Below are positions 1-15,000 of a stretch of DNA of 64,000 bases, piece after piece. The notes beneath the pieces are model-generated. The model made no database searches and was not told the origin of the DNA. It was given only the letters and a program-made list of their open reading frames with translations. This DNA comes from Sporopachydermia quercuum. Taxonomy: Eukaryota > Ascomycota > Sporopachydermiomycetes > Sporopachydermiales > Sporopachydermiaceae. The stretch's first letter is position 1. Each line of letters opens with the position of its first letter. Location: the NCBI GenBank assembly GCA_001599295.1, contig BCGN01000009.1, positions 124,001 to 188,000 of the forward strand, read 5' to 3'. Position numbers and translations under genes: made by a program.

Positions 1-3961
<3,961 letters not shown>

Positions 3962-4534
3962 ATGGGCTTTCGAATANAAAGTGTTAGCTTTCAAGGACCT
4001 ATTAGATATTCTGGCGAATATTGTTCAATATGTGGATTAGGAGCAAGATTCTCGAAGCTCTGAATTAAGTGGTAAAGAAAAGACCCCTTTATTCACACTT
4101 CATTTTTCATCCTGTACAGTTCATTACTAATAGATAATTACAGTAGTTGGAATTTTTTTCGTCTATCAAAATCTGTCGCATTTCGCAAACTATTAGTAAG
4201 ATAATGATGATGATATTCCATTGATACGCATGCAGCAGTTTTTCCCTTTGTAGGTCGGAATGGTATTTGCTAATGTAAAACCATGCCGCTGGCTTAACAG
4301 TAACAACAAATTGTCATACTGTTATGATAAAATCCAAAATTATACCACCTTGAATATCATACTAATAATTACGTTATGATGATCAATACCATTACTATTA
4401 CAGCGCACTATTAAACATTAATTTGTATAACACTTCCTATGAATAGGATAAAAAGACTCCACCGAAATCATAGTAAAAAAAGTAAAAAGTCCTCACCCAT
4501 AAAAAGAAGGAAATAACGAGTTTGTTGATTGTTC
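3962..4534. other. Intergenic region between convergent genes
   Basis: This AT-rich stretch lies between the stop codons of RSP5 and the minus-strand gene at 4535. It should carry both 3' UTRs. I see no ORF, RNA gene or repeat. Confidence 0.6.
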
Positions 4535-4972
4535 TCAATTATAAACAAGCTTTGATGTACCAACACTTGCAAATTTTTGTTCGATTGCAAACGGCGATAC
4601 AAATCTATTTGGTTGTGCGACAACGTTACTTATGTTAGACATAGACAAATAAACCGGTAACTCCAGACAAGTATCATCTTCATAACCAATAGCGAACAAT
4701 CGCAATTCGGGGGATTTCAGTACTTTCTGTCTTAAAACATCGTAATCGGCATTTGTTTCAACAAAATAATAAGATTTCTTGCCAGTATAGGCAAACAGTG
4801 CTAATCGAGTATTGATAGATAATTCCATGAGCTGCTTGATGAAGAATGTGAAGTTTTCTTTCTGTAGTAAATCCAGAGAGACATTTGCGATGCTCAGTTT
4901 CTTTTTTGATTCTTCGGCAGAATCGAAATATGACAACCGAATAGTAACAGAGCTAATCTCTTTGTTGTTCAT
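4535..4972 (-). CDS. Unrecognised 145-residue protein
   Basis: I do not recognise this protein. The frame is open from an ATG at 4972 to a stop at 4535 with ordinary codon use, a mixed hydrophobic/charged make-up and no low-complexity sequence, so it looks like a folded globular protein of about 16 kDa. There is no signal peptide, membrane span or cysteine cluster. The N-terminal half alternates hydrophobic and charged residues (VTIRLSYFDSAEESKKKL, then LLQKENFTFFIKQLMEL), and a central segment reads LALFAYTGKKSYYFVE. A small alpha/beta fold is possible, but that is only an impression. It converges with RSP5 and has about 1.6 kb of non-coding DNA upstream. Confidence 0.6.
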   Translation of the reverse strand: MNNKEISSVTIRLSYFDSAEESKKKLSIANVSLDLLQKENFTFFIKQLMELSINTRLALFAYTGKKSYYFVETNADYDVLRQKVLKSPELRLFAIGYEDDTCLELPVYLSMSNISNVVAQPNRFVSPFAIEQKFASVGTSKLVYN

Positions 4973-6593
4973 TGTTGCCGATATGAATAATCACTATCTC
5001 TGTTATTGCTACTATCGTTTATATCGGTACTACGATACGGTATCCCAGGGGGTCAAAAAAGGTTAATGTAATATCTGGTTTGTTATGATCACAAACTGTC
5101 AGTGGACTCTTTAGACATTCAACCTATGTCAAAAAATAGGTTTTTCAATCTTCTAGAAATATTCGCAACAAAGTGTTAATGTTGTGTTAAAAGTATATTG
5201 GTATAATAGTTGTGCTATAGCATGTAAAACAAGAATTCATTACTGTTAAAAGGATTGATCTGATCAGTTTGATGGGGGAAAATGACTAATGTCTTGTGCG
5301 ATAAGGAAATTTTGAGTTTGCATTAGCAGCATGTGAAAACAGTTAGACTCTTGATATCGGAAAGAATATCAATATTACGGAAGACAAAGGTTTACATATT
5401 GCAATGGAACGACAGGAGCATTGGAATTTNAATCAACTGAGAAGATTAATTGAATGGTTTATTCATAAAGATCTATTTGTTAAGTTAGGTAGGTCACGCT
5501 TAATCTCAGAAGAACTCTTCTTGAGCTATTTTAGTTAAAAAGCATGAAGGTTATTGAGCGTCCATTGAAGAACACTTGTATAACGAAGATTGTTTCCACT
5601 TCACTTGTTTTGCTTATAAATCTCTCAAATGAACTCCGACCCGAATTTGGACATAAAGTACTTGAGACAAGTTAGGTCAAACTGATGATTATTTCATTTC
5701 ATAATGTGTGTCTGATGCTTAATGAGCAAAATTCAAATTACATGTTGTCATTAGTTAACAAAGAAACAAATGATAGTTAATAATTCAAGCCCAAAAATAA
5801 AGCCCAAAAGTAAAGCCCAAAAGTAAAGCCCAAAAGTTTCACAGCTCTCCCTTAAATTAAAATGCTTCAAAGTCATTGTAGAGTTTGAAGTTTCAATTTT
5901 TATGGATTACACGATCAATAAAGATTGTCAGCTGACGTCAATTTGAGGGTTTCTTATGAGGGTTTCTCGGCTTCCCAACAAGGAAAGTATAAAATAGAAA
6001 CGTGCTATAGATGTACACGCGTAAGTTAAGGTTTAAATCGAGGCGAGACCAAAAAATAGGTTTCTGAATTATGGGGGAATGTTGGAAGCACGTCAGATAT
6101 ATGGNTTCGAACGTGCTTCTCATACAATGTAGTTGGAAGAAATTTTGACTTGTCTTCAAAGTCAATGAAGATGGGCTAAGCCTTATTTGTGGAGTCAAGT
6201 TGCAGATCTTGAAAAGATCTCACGAAATTAACAAAACTGTAAGTATCTATATAGTATTTTAAGTAACCCAACGGATAGTAGTTATTGCGTATTNTAACCA
6301 ACGCACAAGAAGGGTCAAAAATGAAAATATAACCCAAAATANTATACCAACAATGCCTACAACCAACTACAAGCTTTTATGCGTTCATAAACATGCTTTA
6401 TTACCCAGTAACTGCCCAGTAGTACTTCCTATATAATAATGTATATATTGTCATAATTTGATTTTTGTTTCCCTTAACTTGTCAAAAGCCGATAATTTAA
6501 TGAATGACTATCACTATTACCTTGAAACCATTAATTAATTCCCATTTTCGTAACTCATTTCAAATATTGTATGAATAAAGTATGAATAAATTA
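4973..6593. other. Intergenic region with a short tandem repeat
   Basis: This is the upstream region of the 4535-4972 gene and the downstream region of the Ecl1-like gene. It holds a four-copy 13-bp tandem repeat (listed separately) and several Ns. I see no conserved ORF. Confidence 0.55.
5787..5837. repeat. 13-bp tandem repeat, four copies
   Basis: Four head-to-tail copies of AAGCCCAAAAGTA run from 5787 to 5837; the first has A in place of G near its end and the last is slightly trimmed. It is a minisatellite in non-coding DNA, with no inverted symmetry and no obvious function. Confidence 0.9.
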
Positions 6594-7145
6594 CTATAGC
6601 ACAATGTTCATCCATTTCTTGTAGTTGTAATTTGAATTTAGTAGGTCTGAAACGTTCGTAGTAGGAAGTCGACTTTTAAAGCTGATCTTAGGATTTATAC
6701 CATGTTCATTCACAAGGGCATCCAGCGTGATATCTGGAGATTGTATTGACATCGATCGAGGCACATGTCGGTACTGATTTGTGTGCACTGAACATTTGGC
6801 ATCGAGGTTTAACTCGCCAGTGGTAGTTGCGCAACAGCATTTGGATGCATTGTTTCCTGATACAGAATTTCTAGTTTCAAACATGTAATCATCATCATGG
6901 ACTACTGATGGTGATGGTTTATGATAAGGAGATGATGACGAAATGTAAGATACTGATGGGTTGCTTTCAGGTTCACTTGAGTTATTGAAATCCAAGCTCA
7001 AAACTGGAGAAGAGATATGCGACAGCACATCTGAATTGGCATCAATATATTCTTTTAGTCGGCATTCCTCACAGCAGTATACTGATCCCAACGGGCATTG
7101 TTTATCACAAACAGTGCAGAAATCTTGAAAAAATTCTTCGCTCAT
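6594..7145 (-). CDS. Ecl1-family zinc-binding protein
   Basis: The protein is a small member of the fungal Ecl1/Ecl2/Ecl3 family (life-span regulatory factor domain; S. cerevisiae YGR146C and S. pombe ecl1-3), whose members extend chronological lifespan when overexpressed. The N terminus carries the family signature: Cys at residues 10, 13, 17, 24, 25 and 28 in FCTVCDKQC...VYCCEECRLKE, a probable zinc site. The remaining ~150 residues are Ser-rich and mostly disordered, with a second small Cys cluster (KCCCATTT) near residue 105. The length of 183 residues suits the family. The start is the only ATG before the cysteine motif. Its upstream region (above 7145) contains adjoining Gcn4-like and Yap1-like sites at 8062-8075. 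The family assignment is firm; which paralogue it matches is not. Confidence 0.85.
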   Translation of the reverse strand: MSEEFFQDFCTVCDKQCPLGSVYCCEECRLKEYIDANSDVLSHISSPVLSLDFNNSSEPESNPSVSYISSSSPYHKPSPSVVHDDDYMFETRNSVSGNNASKCCCATTTGELNLDAKCSVHTNQYRHVPRSMSIQSPDITLDALVNEHGINPKISFKSRLPTTNVSDLLNSNYNYKKWMNIVL

Positions 7146-7605
7146 TGTTGTAATGATTTACTTAGTACTGAATCAATGGAGAAATTGTGTTGTATATCTA
7201 ATGCCGAGTATGTCGAGTGGCAGCTATTTAAATTGTTTAGTACCGATGGTTCGATGATGATTCCAAGTATTGATTCCAAGTATTGAGTCCGTTTTCCACG
7301 TTGTAATTCTTAGAATGCTCTTTGATTTGGTTGCTATTCTTGAAAAGAGATCTTTTTCAATTGTCAAAACACAGAAGTTGATGAGATTGAAAAAAAAAAC
7401 TTTGAGAAAACTTATTAATTATATATATAGGAATAGAAACAAACAAAAATATACTATGAGTAACCCCTAAACCACAAAAATAGGAATGAGTAATTTATGA
7501 AACTATATTGCCAACTCAAACTTTAAATATAACTGTTAATGTGCTAATTTATTCTTCTAAGTGCAAATTATTTTAAAATCAGCCACATTTGTTTATGAAT
7601 AACCT

Positions 7606-7980
7606 TTAAAGTTTTCTTTCTAGATGGGTAGAGAAAGTGATGGAGTAATTGTCTGAACAATGTGCCACATCGTGCACCCCATGAGTTGCGTAATTAAAAG
7701 TGAACTCAAAAATACTCATTGCTTGGACACCCAGCGCTATGGTGACAAGTAGAAGACGGGACATGTCATCGTGGATTAATATGACAAATTGATTCTTACG
7801 GACAATATTAATGATGTGATTAGAAAGCGGGGGCATCAAAATGCTGAGAGATATTGATGAATTATTTCTAATTAGCTGACCTACAGTTGCATGTATGAAT
7901 GAGTATTGAGTTGGTTCAATTCTCCGATGTTGATAGTATATCAATTGTTCTTGTTTGACTAAGACAATGGATTGATACAC
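7606..7980 (-). CDS. Doubtful 124-codon ORF
   Basis: The frame is open from ATG to stop, but the protein resembles nothing I know. It is rich in Ile, Leu and Ser with no clear domain. It lies in a large gene-poor region, where an ORF of this size can arise by chance. It could be a young or lineage-specific gene, or nothing. Confidence 0.15.
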   Translation of the reverse strand: MYQSIVLVKQEQLIYYQHRRIEPTQYSFIHATVGQLIRNNSSISLSILMPPLSNHIINIVRKNQFVILIHDDMSRLLLVTIALGVQAMSIFEFTFNYATHGVHDVAHCSDNYSITFSTHLERKL

Positions 7981-8061
7981 ATCAGAGCAAATGTGAAGTT
8001 ATAGTTCAGGTGTATGATAGATAGGTTATTGCGGTTAAAATGCTGCAAATGAGGTTATCAA

Positions 8062-8075
8062 TGAGTCATTAGTCA
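8062..8075. promoter_or_regulatory. Adjoining Gcn4-type and Yap1-type sites
   Basis: TGAGTCA (8062-8068) is followed directly by TTAGTCA (8069-8075), matching the consensus sites of Gcn4 and of Yap1/AP-1-like bZIP factors. The pair lies about 0.9 kb upstream of the Ecl1-like gene. Starvation or oxidative-stress control would suit that family, but this is inference from motif matches alone. Confidence 0.3.
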
Positions 8076-9939
8076 TTAGCACAGTAACGAAGATCTGAAA
8101 GATAAGCGGACGAACAAATGGTTAATCGCTACAATGCAATACGCAACAAAATGCTCATCGCTATATTGTAAATGACTTATCTATCTATCTGATGAAAATT
8201 TTAATTCTTTGATAAGACCAATAATAACCAAACATTTCGAATTATAGATAAGAATCAGGCAATATCAACGGTTGTTAACTCATCCCTTTTCGTAAGTACG
8301 AAGTAACCGGTTACAACAAACTAATCAAAAATGGTGTAATGAAGATACCATGTTCGAAAATACTACCATTTGACTCCCAAGGCCTAATCTATCTATTGAT
8401 GGTTTCATAATTTACGATGCCTATTCAATAAATTAGTGAAATTATTTCAAATTTTTTCATCAATTGAAAACACTTCGTAAAAAGCAAACATTAACCTGAC
8501 ATATTACCAAATATCCCCAAATGTGCACAATGTGTTTCAAAATTGCTCTAATGTTATTTGAAACGTCATTGAGAGGCAGCGAAACAGAAGTATTCATCTT
8601 TTACACCGTGTCACAGGGTTTCCGTCATGAAATTTTACTACTATGGTGGCCATCTATTTCATTTTTAGATTCTCATTAGCAATACAATACGAAAAGTTTA
8701 TTTTGTTTAGCAACAAGTGATAAAATTTTGCGAGATACTTTTCTTGAATTAGAAAATCAAGTGAACTATGATGTTTTGTTAATAGTTTATAAAGATTATG
8801 AGTGTCAATGCTGAGGATTCCTGTCTGTACCTCCTCTCATCCCATCCCATCAATATGATGATCCATTTGGGTAAGATAACAGTTTGATTCCCAGCCATTA
8901 AACCATTTGACCAAACTGGGAAGCTCATCGTTTTGAATTACACTGGAAATCTCCAGAAATCAACAAATTTGGAAAGAATATTTCAGTTCATTCTCAAAAA
9001 ATGATCATAAACTGTCCTAATTGGGAAAGGCGGGAAATTTGTACACTTTCTCTTTTGGAAATTGCTTAAATGTTTGCTTCATTGATGCATCCTTGATGAA
9101 CATCAATCAAACCTTTAAACAATAACGAATATTATGTTCGATAATAATGGTCAATAATTCTTTTATTGAATCAATCTACAAGTAGAACTGTAAAAATAGA
9201 AAGTATTAAATTTGAACGTCCAACAAAAAAGGCTCATATGTAGAGTTCTACTCCTAAGTTTAATAATTGAACTACATCAAAATTTTCATTACAGAGTAGG
9301 TAATAACTCGTCATGTGCACACGGACGACTCAAATGGTTACTGTGGACAATATCTTGTCTTGAATTCTTGTCAACGCTCCTTAGGGGTTATAGAAAAACA
9401 GGGGCAAAGTCCATTTGGTGAGACGAAGTAAATAAAAGGGATGAGCTTGAGCTTGAGCTTATATCAAAGGCAAAAATAAATGAATGGACGCGTCAACAGA
9501 TCAATATTAAGTGAAATATCAGATTAGCAATGGAAATCTTCATCTTGATTGAAACTTGCTAAGTATCATTGTAAATATCATTCAGCTCCTGAATCTAAGA
9601 GATTGTTTGAGACGCGTGTCATCCATTGTATTTACTATTCAGTTACGATNCTGATTTGAAAGCCCACGTGCAGTATCAAAATTCTCAATGAACAGATATT
9701 TCATGTCAACAATTATTTTTCATTGTTCAGTGGTCTATATCTTTCGTTTCTAATTCCAACCAGGCAGTAGGTAATACTGTGTAATTTATTATAGAGAATG
9801 AAAAAATTTTATGGAACCATCTGGTAACCCCTCATACTATAATTAACTTTCAAGGTATAACCTTCTGGTTATTACCATAGTAATTGGTGTTGTTTAAGGG
9901 TTAAATATTCTTGGGGTTACTAAACTTGTTGGATGGGCT

Positions 9940-10332
9940 ATGAATATGATGGAATGGTTAATTATTGTAAATACCCAAAATAATCTTACGAATGAACTTA
10001 GGATTCTCGTATGCAAGACCTGTTTGTTAGATCAGTATATATCTTGTTTATCTCTTATCTTCATCATAATTCCTTCGAGAATCTATGAAACAAATATTCA
10101 TGGTAGTACATTGGTTAATTGCACGTGCCAAATCAACATTGACTTTCTAAATTCTAAGATCAAGGAGGGGTTAGAACAAAAAAGTGTGACATTGCAAATT
10201 GTCCACTATGTAGGATTATGCACAATAAGCGGCAATATTTCAGAAGACGAACACTATTTTCTGTTGAGTAATCATAGTAACCAAATGTATTGCGATTACA
10301 TCATCTACAAAATTTATCCTAACAACCAGTGA
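9940..10332 (+). CDS. Doubtful 130-codon ORF
   Basis: The frame opens at an ATG and closes at 10332. The C-terminal 80 residues have the balanced make-up of a real protein (for example VTLQIVHYVGLCTISGN), while the middle has a hydrophobic Ile/Leu stretch. I do not recognise it. Two ACGCGT boxes (9488 and 9612) lie 320-450 bp upstream, which could mean G1/S control if the gene is real. It may also be part of a multi-exon gene or a chance frame. Confidence 0.3.
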   Translation: MNMMEWLIIVNTQNNLTNELRILVCKTCLLDQYISCLSLIFIIIPSRIYETNIHGSTLVNCTCQINIDFLNSKIKEGLEQKSVTLQIVHYVGLCTISGNISEDEHYFLLSNHSNQMYCDYIIYKIYPNNQ

Positions 10333-12041
10333 CTCATCTTTATCTTTTATTAAGATTGGCTCCCATTTCGAAAAGCTTCAACCAATTTGGTCTTGACTTC
10401 GAAAAGAATCAGTTCATAATAAGGAAAAATTTTCAGCTTAGTTGACAATATCAGGCTATGAGTCTTGTTTACGATGTACACTAATGTAGTTTTATTATAG
10501 TAAACACGAATTAGGTTAAGAAAAGCTGAGAAGAAAAGATCCATTGCACTGTGTATGTAGCCTTATGAACGTTCAATCTTTGACGTACGTCCTTTTGAAA
10601 ACATAAGTCAGGAACCGGGATCAAATAAAACTAATAGAAAAGAAGAACTAAGTTTCTGTTGATCTACTTGTTTGACAGGTGCGAACATCTCATCTTTTTT
10701 AACCTTCATACAAAGTTATTATACATAGATTTCAAGAGGAGCAAAATATGTCATGAGTAAAATAATCTCCTTTACTACTCAATGTTCAATGTATGACCTT
10801 TGATGAGTTTCAAGTCAACAATGAATTTGCGAAAGAAAAATAAAAGCTTTCAGTCTCTGTATTGCTCACCGAAAGTACCGGCCTTGATTCCCTAATGTTC
10901 TTGCAAAGAAAAATAACTCTATACCTTATCTGTCCTGTCGCTTTCTTTCTTAAGCCATAATCGATAGTTGTCTAGTATAGTTTTTCCCTCAAATTCTGCA
11001 CCAGACATTGATATTATCAGGTTGATATTGGCCTTCCTTTGGAAATTACTCAATTTTTATAATATTATTTATGGATTATCATTATTCATAAAAATGAGCT
11101 GTTGAAGATATTATGTAAAGTGTAGAGATTAGATGCTTCAGCTATTTCTAAGGTAAAGGTATATCTGATCCTTGTTCCAATCAACCAAGAAATATTTTAT
11201 TCCTTTTAACTATTCTAGCTCAATGGATGCTTATCAATTAGTCTATCAGTACATTCATGCCTTCTCTACACGTCTATCAAAACCATAGTCCAATTTACTT
11301 GCTCATCATCATTCTAGTGTTTTTTTAACCACCTTCATTCTTCAACATAAACCTTAGTCTATTTAACTAAATAGGAGTATAGATGGTATCATGGTTTGAG
11401 TGGTATAGCTGCTTATCTCTTCTATCCCGCGATCGCTGTTCTTCACCATTAATACTATATTTCTCATTTTCTTCAATCCAACTGCTCTCTCTCTCTCTAT
11501 CCACCTCAGCTTCGTCCTATAATTCCTGCACGTTCATACTTCCTCCTTCCAGATTGAGTCCACCTCGACTAATACTCATCTCCATCCAACCTCATTTGAA
11601 TTTGAAACCCAGGCGAATTTCCTGTTGTTGTTACCCCAATAGGTAATGGCTTGATGAGTCTCCTCTCGACAAATATTAAGCATCAGATCTCATCTCAATC
11701 CGGACTCCTACGACATAACGAGATGTGAAGCGCTAATCATCATATTTGAAGGGCTTATCTGGCGAAGTTTTAACGCTAGTGACATCAGGAGCAAAAAGGA
11801 TGAAGAAGCTGTTTTTTGAATATTAACGAAGAACACTTTATTGATAACTACTATCAAACGCAAATTTACATATTTAAGCACTTTGTTTTACCCGGAATGA
11901 AAAGTTAATTCAGGATCTGAAAGCATTCTGTCCTGTTGTAGCTGGTACTATTCTATTTGAAACAATATCAGTCGATTTGCTATTGGGCTTGGAATAGAAT
12001 AGAACTTTTTTTCTGAGAAGGTTCTTTCACCTTTGGGAAGC

Positions 12042-15000
12042 ATGATAAGCAAATTATTTAGAAAAAAAGAGATACTAAATGAGAAAGCTGAAGCAGATTT
12101 ATCACCGGAGGAGAAGGAAGTTAATGAAGAAGATGTATCCAAAAGCTCAGGAACGAAAATAAGTGCGAGCCTGGAAAGTGCATCAGAATATCCAAGTATA
12201 CTAGAGGAGCAAATTCATCCTTATGAAGCAAAAATAAACTATTTTACTCTTTTCAGGTATATCAAAACTCATGAAATATTTATCTCGTTATCAGGATGTT
12301 TAGCATCAATTGTATGTGGTGCGTCATTACCATTGATGACTATTGTCTTTGGTTCAATTACTCAGTCGTTTATGAATTATGTTCAAGGGTTCACCTCAAA
12401 GGATGAGTTCCAGCATGAGATAAACAAGAATGGTTTATATTTTCTTTATCTTGGAATTGCACTTGGAGTATGCACGTTTTTGTCGACGTTCATTCATGTT
12501 CTTATAGGTGAGATCCTTACTTTAAGAGTCAGGCAGCACTATATGATGAGTATTCTGCATCAGAATGTTGCATTTTTCGATTATGTCGGTTCAGGAGAAG
12601 TAACCGAAAGAATAACCAATACTGCGTCACTATTGCAAGATAGCATTTCTGAAAAACTGGGCACTGTAATTGAGGCAATCGCTCAATTTGTAGCGGCTTT
12701 TATAGTATGTTTTATCAAATCATGGCGATTAACATTGATTCTATGTTCATCAGTAGTAGTACTTGTCATTCTTATGGGTTATTCGTCCGCTAGAATTGTC
12801 AAATTTGCCAGATTGGCTTTGGGTACTTATTCAACAGCTAGCAATGTAGCTGATGAATCCTTCACAGCCGTTAGATCTACAATTGCATTTGGCGCTCAAG
12901 ATAAAGTAGCTGAAATGTATGACAAACAGATATTAGTCTCTAGATTTTGGGCTATCAAAAGAGGAAGAGCTGTAGCTGAGATGGTTGGTCTTATTTGGGG
13001 TATTGTTTATCTTTCTTATGCGTTAGCCTTCTGGCAAGGCTCTCGCTATTTGGTTGATAATACGATTACTGTTGCCGCTGTTATAACTACCATCATGAGT
13101 GTAATTCTTGGGCTATTTGCTCTGGGTGTGGCTGCTCCACATGTTCAATCAATTGCAACTGGTGTAGCTGCTGCAAGCAAACTGTTCAATACCATCGATC
13201 GTGTTCCTTCTATACAGTCTGGTGAAGAACTCTGCAAAGATGAATTGAAAGGACATATAGACTTTAAGCACGTCAAGTTCATATATCCTTCTAGACCTGA
13301 TAGAGTTATATTGAAAGATTTCTCTCTTGCTATACAGAAGGGATCAACGGTGGCTATTGTAGGACCGTCAGGTTGCGGGAAGAGTACGTTGATTGCAATC
13401 TTAGAAAGATTCTATGAGTTCGTTGATGGTTCAGTAGAAATCGATGGGAAAGACATTCGTACATTCGATGTTCAATCAGTTAGACGCCAGTTGGCTCTGG
13501 TGTCTCAAGATCCTACTCTATTTTCATGTTCTATCCGTGAAAATATAGAATTTGGCCTTATCGGATCACCATATGAATTTTGCGATGCTGAAGAGAAAGA
13601 AAAGCTAATCAACCAAGCACTCAGAGACTCATATGCCTACCAGTTTGTTCATAAATTATCTGATGGATTAGATACATATGTTGGAGAAAGAGGATTACAG
13701 TTATCGGGTGGGCAAAAACAGAGAATTGCAATTGCTAGAGCTATTGTTGCTAAACCGCGTATCCTATTGTTAGATGAAGCGACATCTGCTCTTGATACTA
13801 AATCGGAGGGCATCGTTCAAAAGGCCTTAGATAGAATATCAGAAGATAAATCGATAACCAAATTGATAGTTGCACATAGGCTATCAACTATTAGAAATGC
13901 AGATAGAATTGTTGTTATGGATCAAGGAGATATCATAGAATCAGGTACTCATGATGAGCTGTATTCTTTACGGGGACTATATTTCAAGCTTGTTGAATCA
14001 CAGAATTTAGGCTCTCGACAGCGGCAAGTGATCTCAAGGATTGGCGCTGATGTTGCTGAAGAAGAAATTGTCGATGAACTGGATGATGATAATAAGCTTG
14101 TTGCTGCTGATGTCAATTCAATTGAATATATCGCACCACCTGAGCAAGCTATTCGCAAAGCAGGTGTGATTGAATCAATAAAGTTCTTATACAATTTCAA
14201 CAAATCAGAGAAGTTCGCTATCATTTTAGGATTTATTATAGCTGTGGTAGTCGGTGGTTCTTATCCTGGATTGTCGATTCTTTTTGCTAAAACTGTTAAT
14301 GCTTTTAGATACTCATTTGAAGATCCGCATGAAATGAGAAAGAATGTCAATATGTATACAGGTTTTCTATTTATGCTAGGTATAATCACATTGTTTTTAT
14401 ACTGGGCTATGATATGTGCGATGAATTTTGCTAGTTCTCATCTTGTGCGACAGATTCGGTTGAATACTTTCAAGCATTTGCTACGACAGGATGTTGAATT
14501 CTTTGATAGGAAGGAAAATTCAGTTGGCGCTTTGACAGCAATGTTGGCTCGTGATGCTCAGGATGTTGAAGGTCTGAGTGGCGCAACTCTTGCCCAAATA
14601 TGTACTTCTCTTTGTACTATAGTTGCTGGTATAATTCTTTCATTGGCTGTCAACTGGCGGATGGCTTTAGTATGTACTGCTTGTGTGCCATTGCTAGTGA
14701 TATGTGGATTTTTAAGAGTTTTTATACTGAAGGTATTGGCTGATAAGAACAAGAGCCTCACAGCGTCAACAGCAGGAATGGCAAGTGAGATTATTTCGTC
14801 ATTAAGGGTGGTTGTGTCACTGACAAGAGAAAAAGGTGTTTATGACGAATATTGTCAATTGCTAGCACAGCAGTTTTCTAGTTCGATACCATCCATTCTG
14901 AAGAGTGCAGGTATATACGGGTTATCGCAAGCCTTTGTTCCCTGGGTTATGGGACTTGGATTTTGGTATGGTGGCACATTAATTAAGAATTTGGATATTT

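Larger units (their letters stand above)
7146..12041. other. 4.9 kb gene-poor divergent region
   Basis: This unusually long gap separates the Ecl1-like gene (minus) from the ABC transporter (plus). Only two ORFs above 120 codons occur, at 7606-7980 (minus) and 9940-10332 (plus); neither is recognisable and both are listed with low confidence. There is no TACTAAC-type intron signal joining coding-like pieces, no tRNA and no long repeat. Pyrimidine-rich tracts near 11,450-11,530 may belong to the transporter promoter. Confidence 0.5.

Noticed and set aside
5933-5940. Perfect CRE palindrome TGACGTCA
   Set aside because: About one such 8-mer is expected by chance in 64 kb, and it lies far from any start codon.
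13949-14224. Antisense frames inside large genes (for example here and at 24530-25180, 46331-46882)
   Set aside because: They are shadows of the coding strand with composition dictated by the sense codons.
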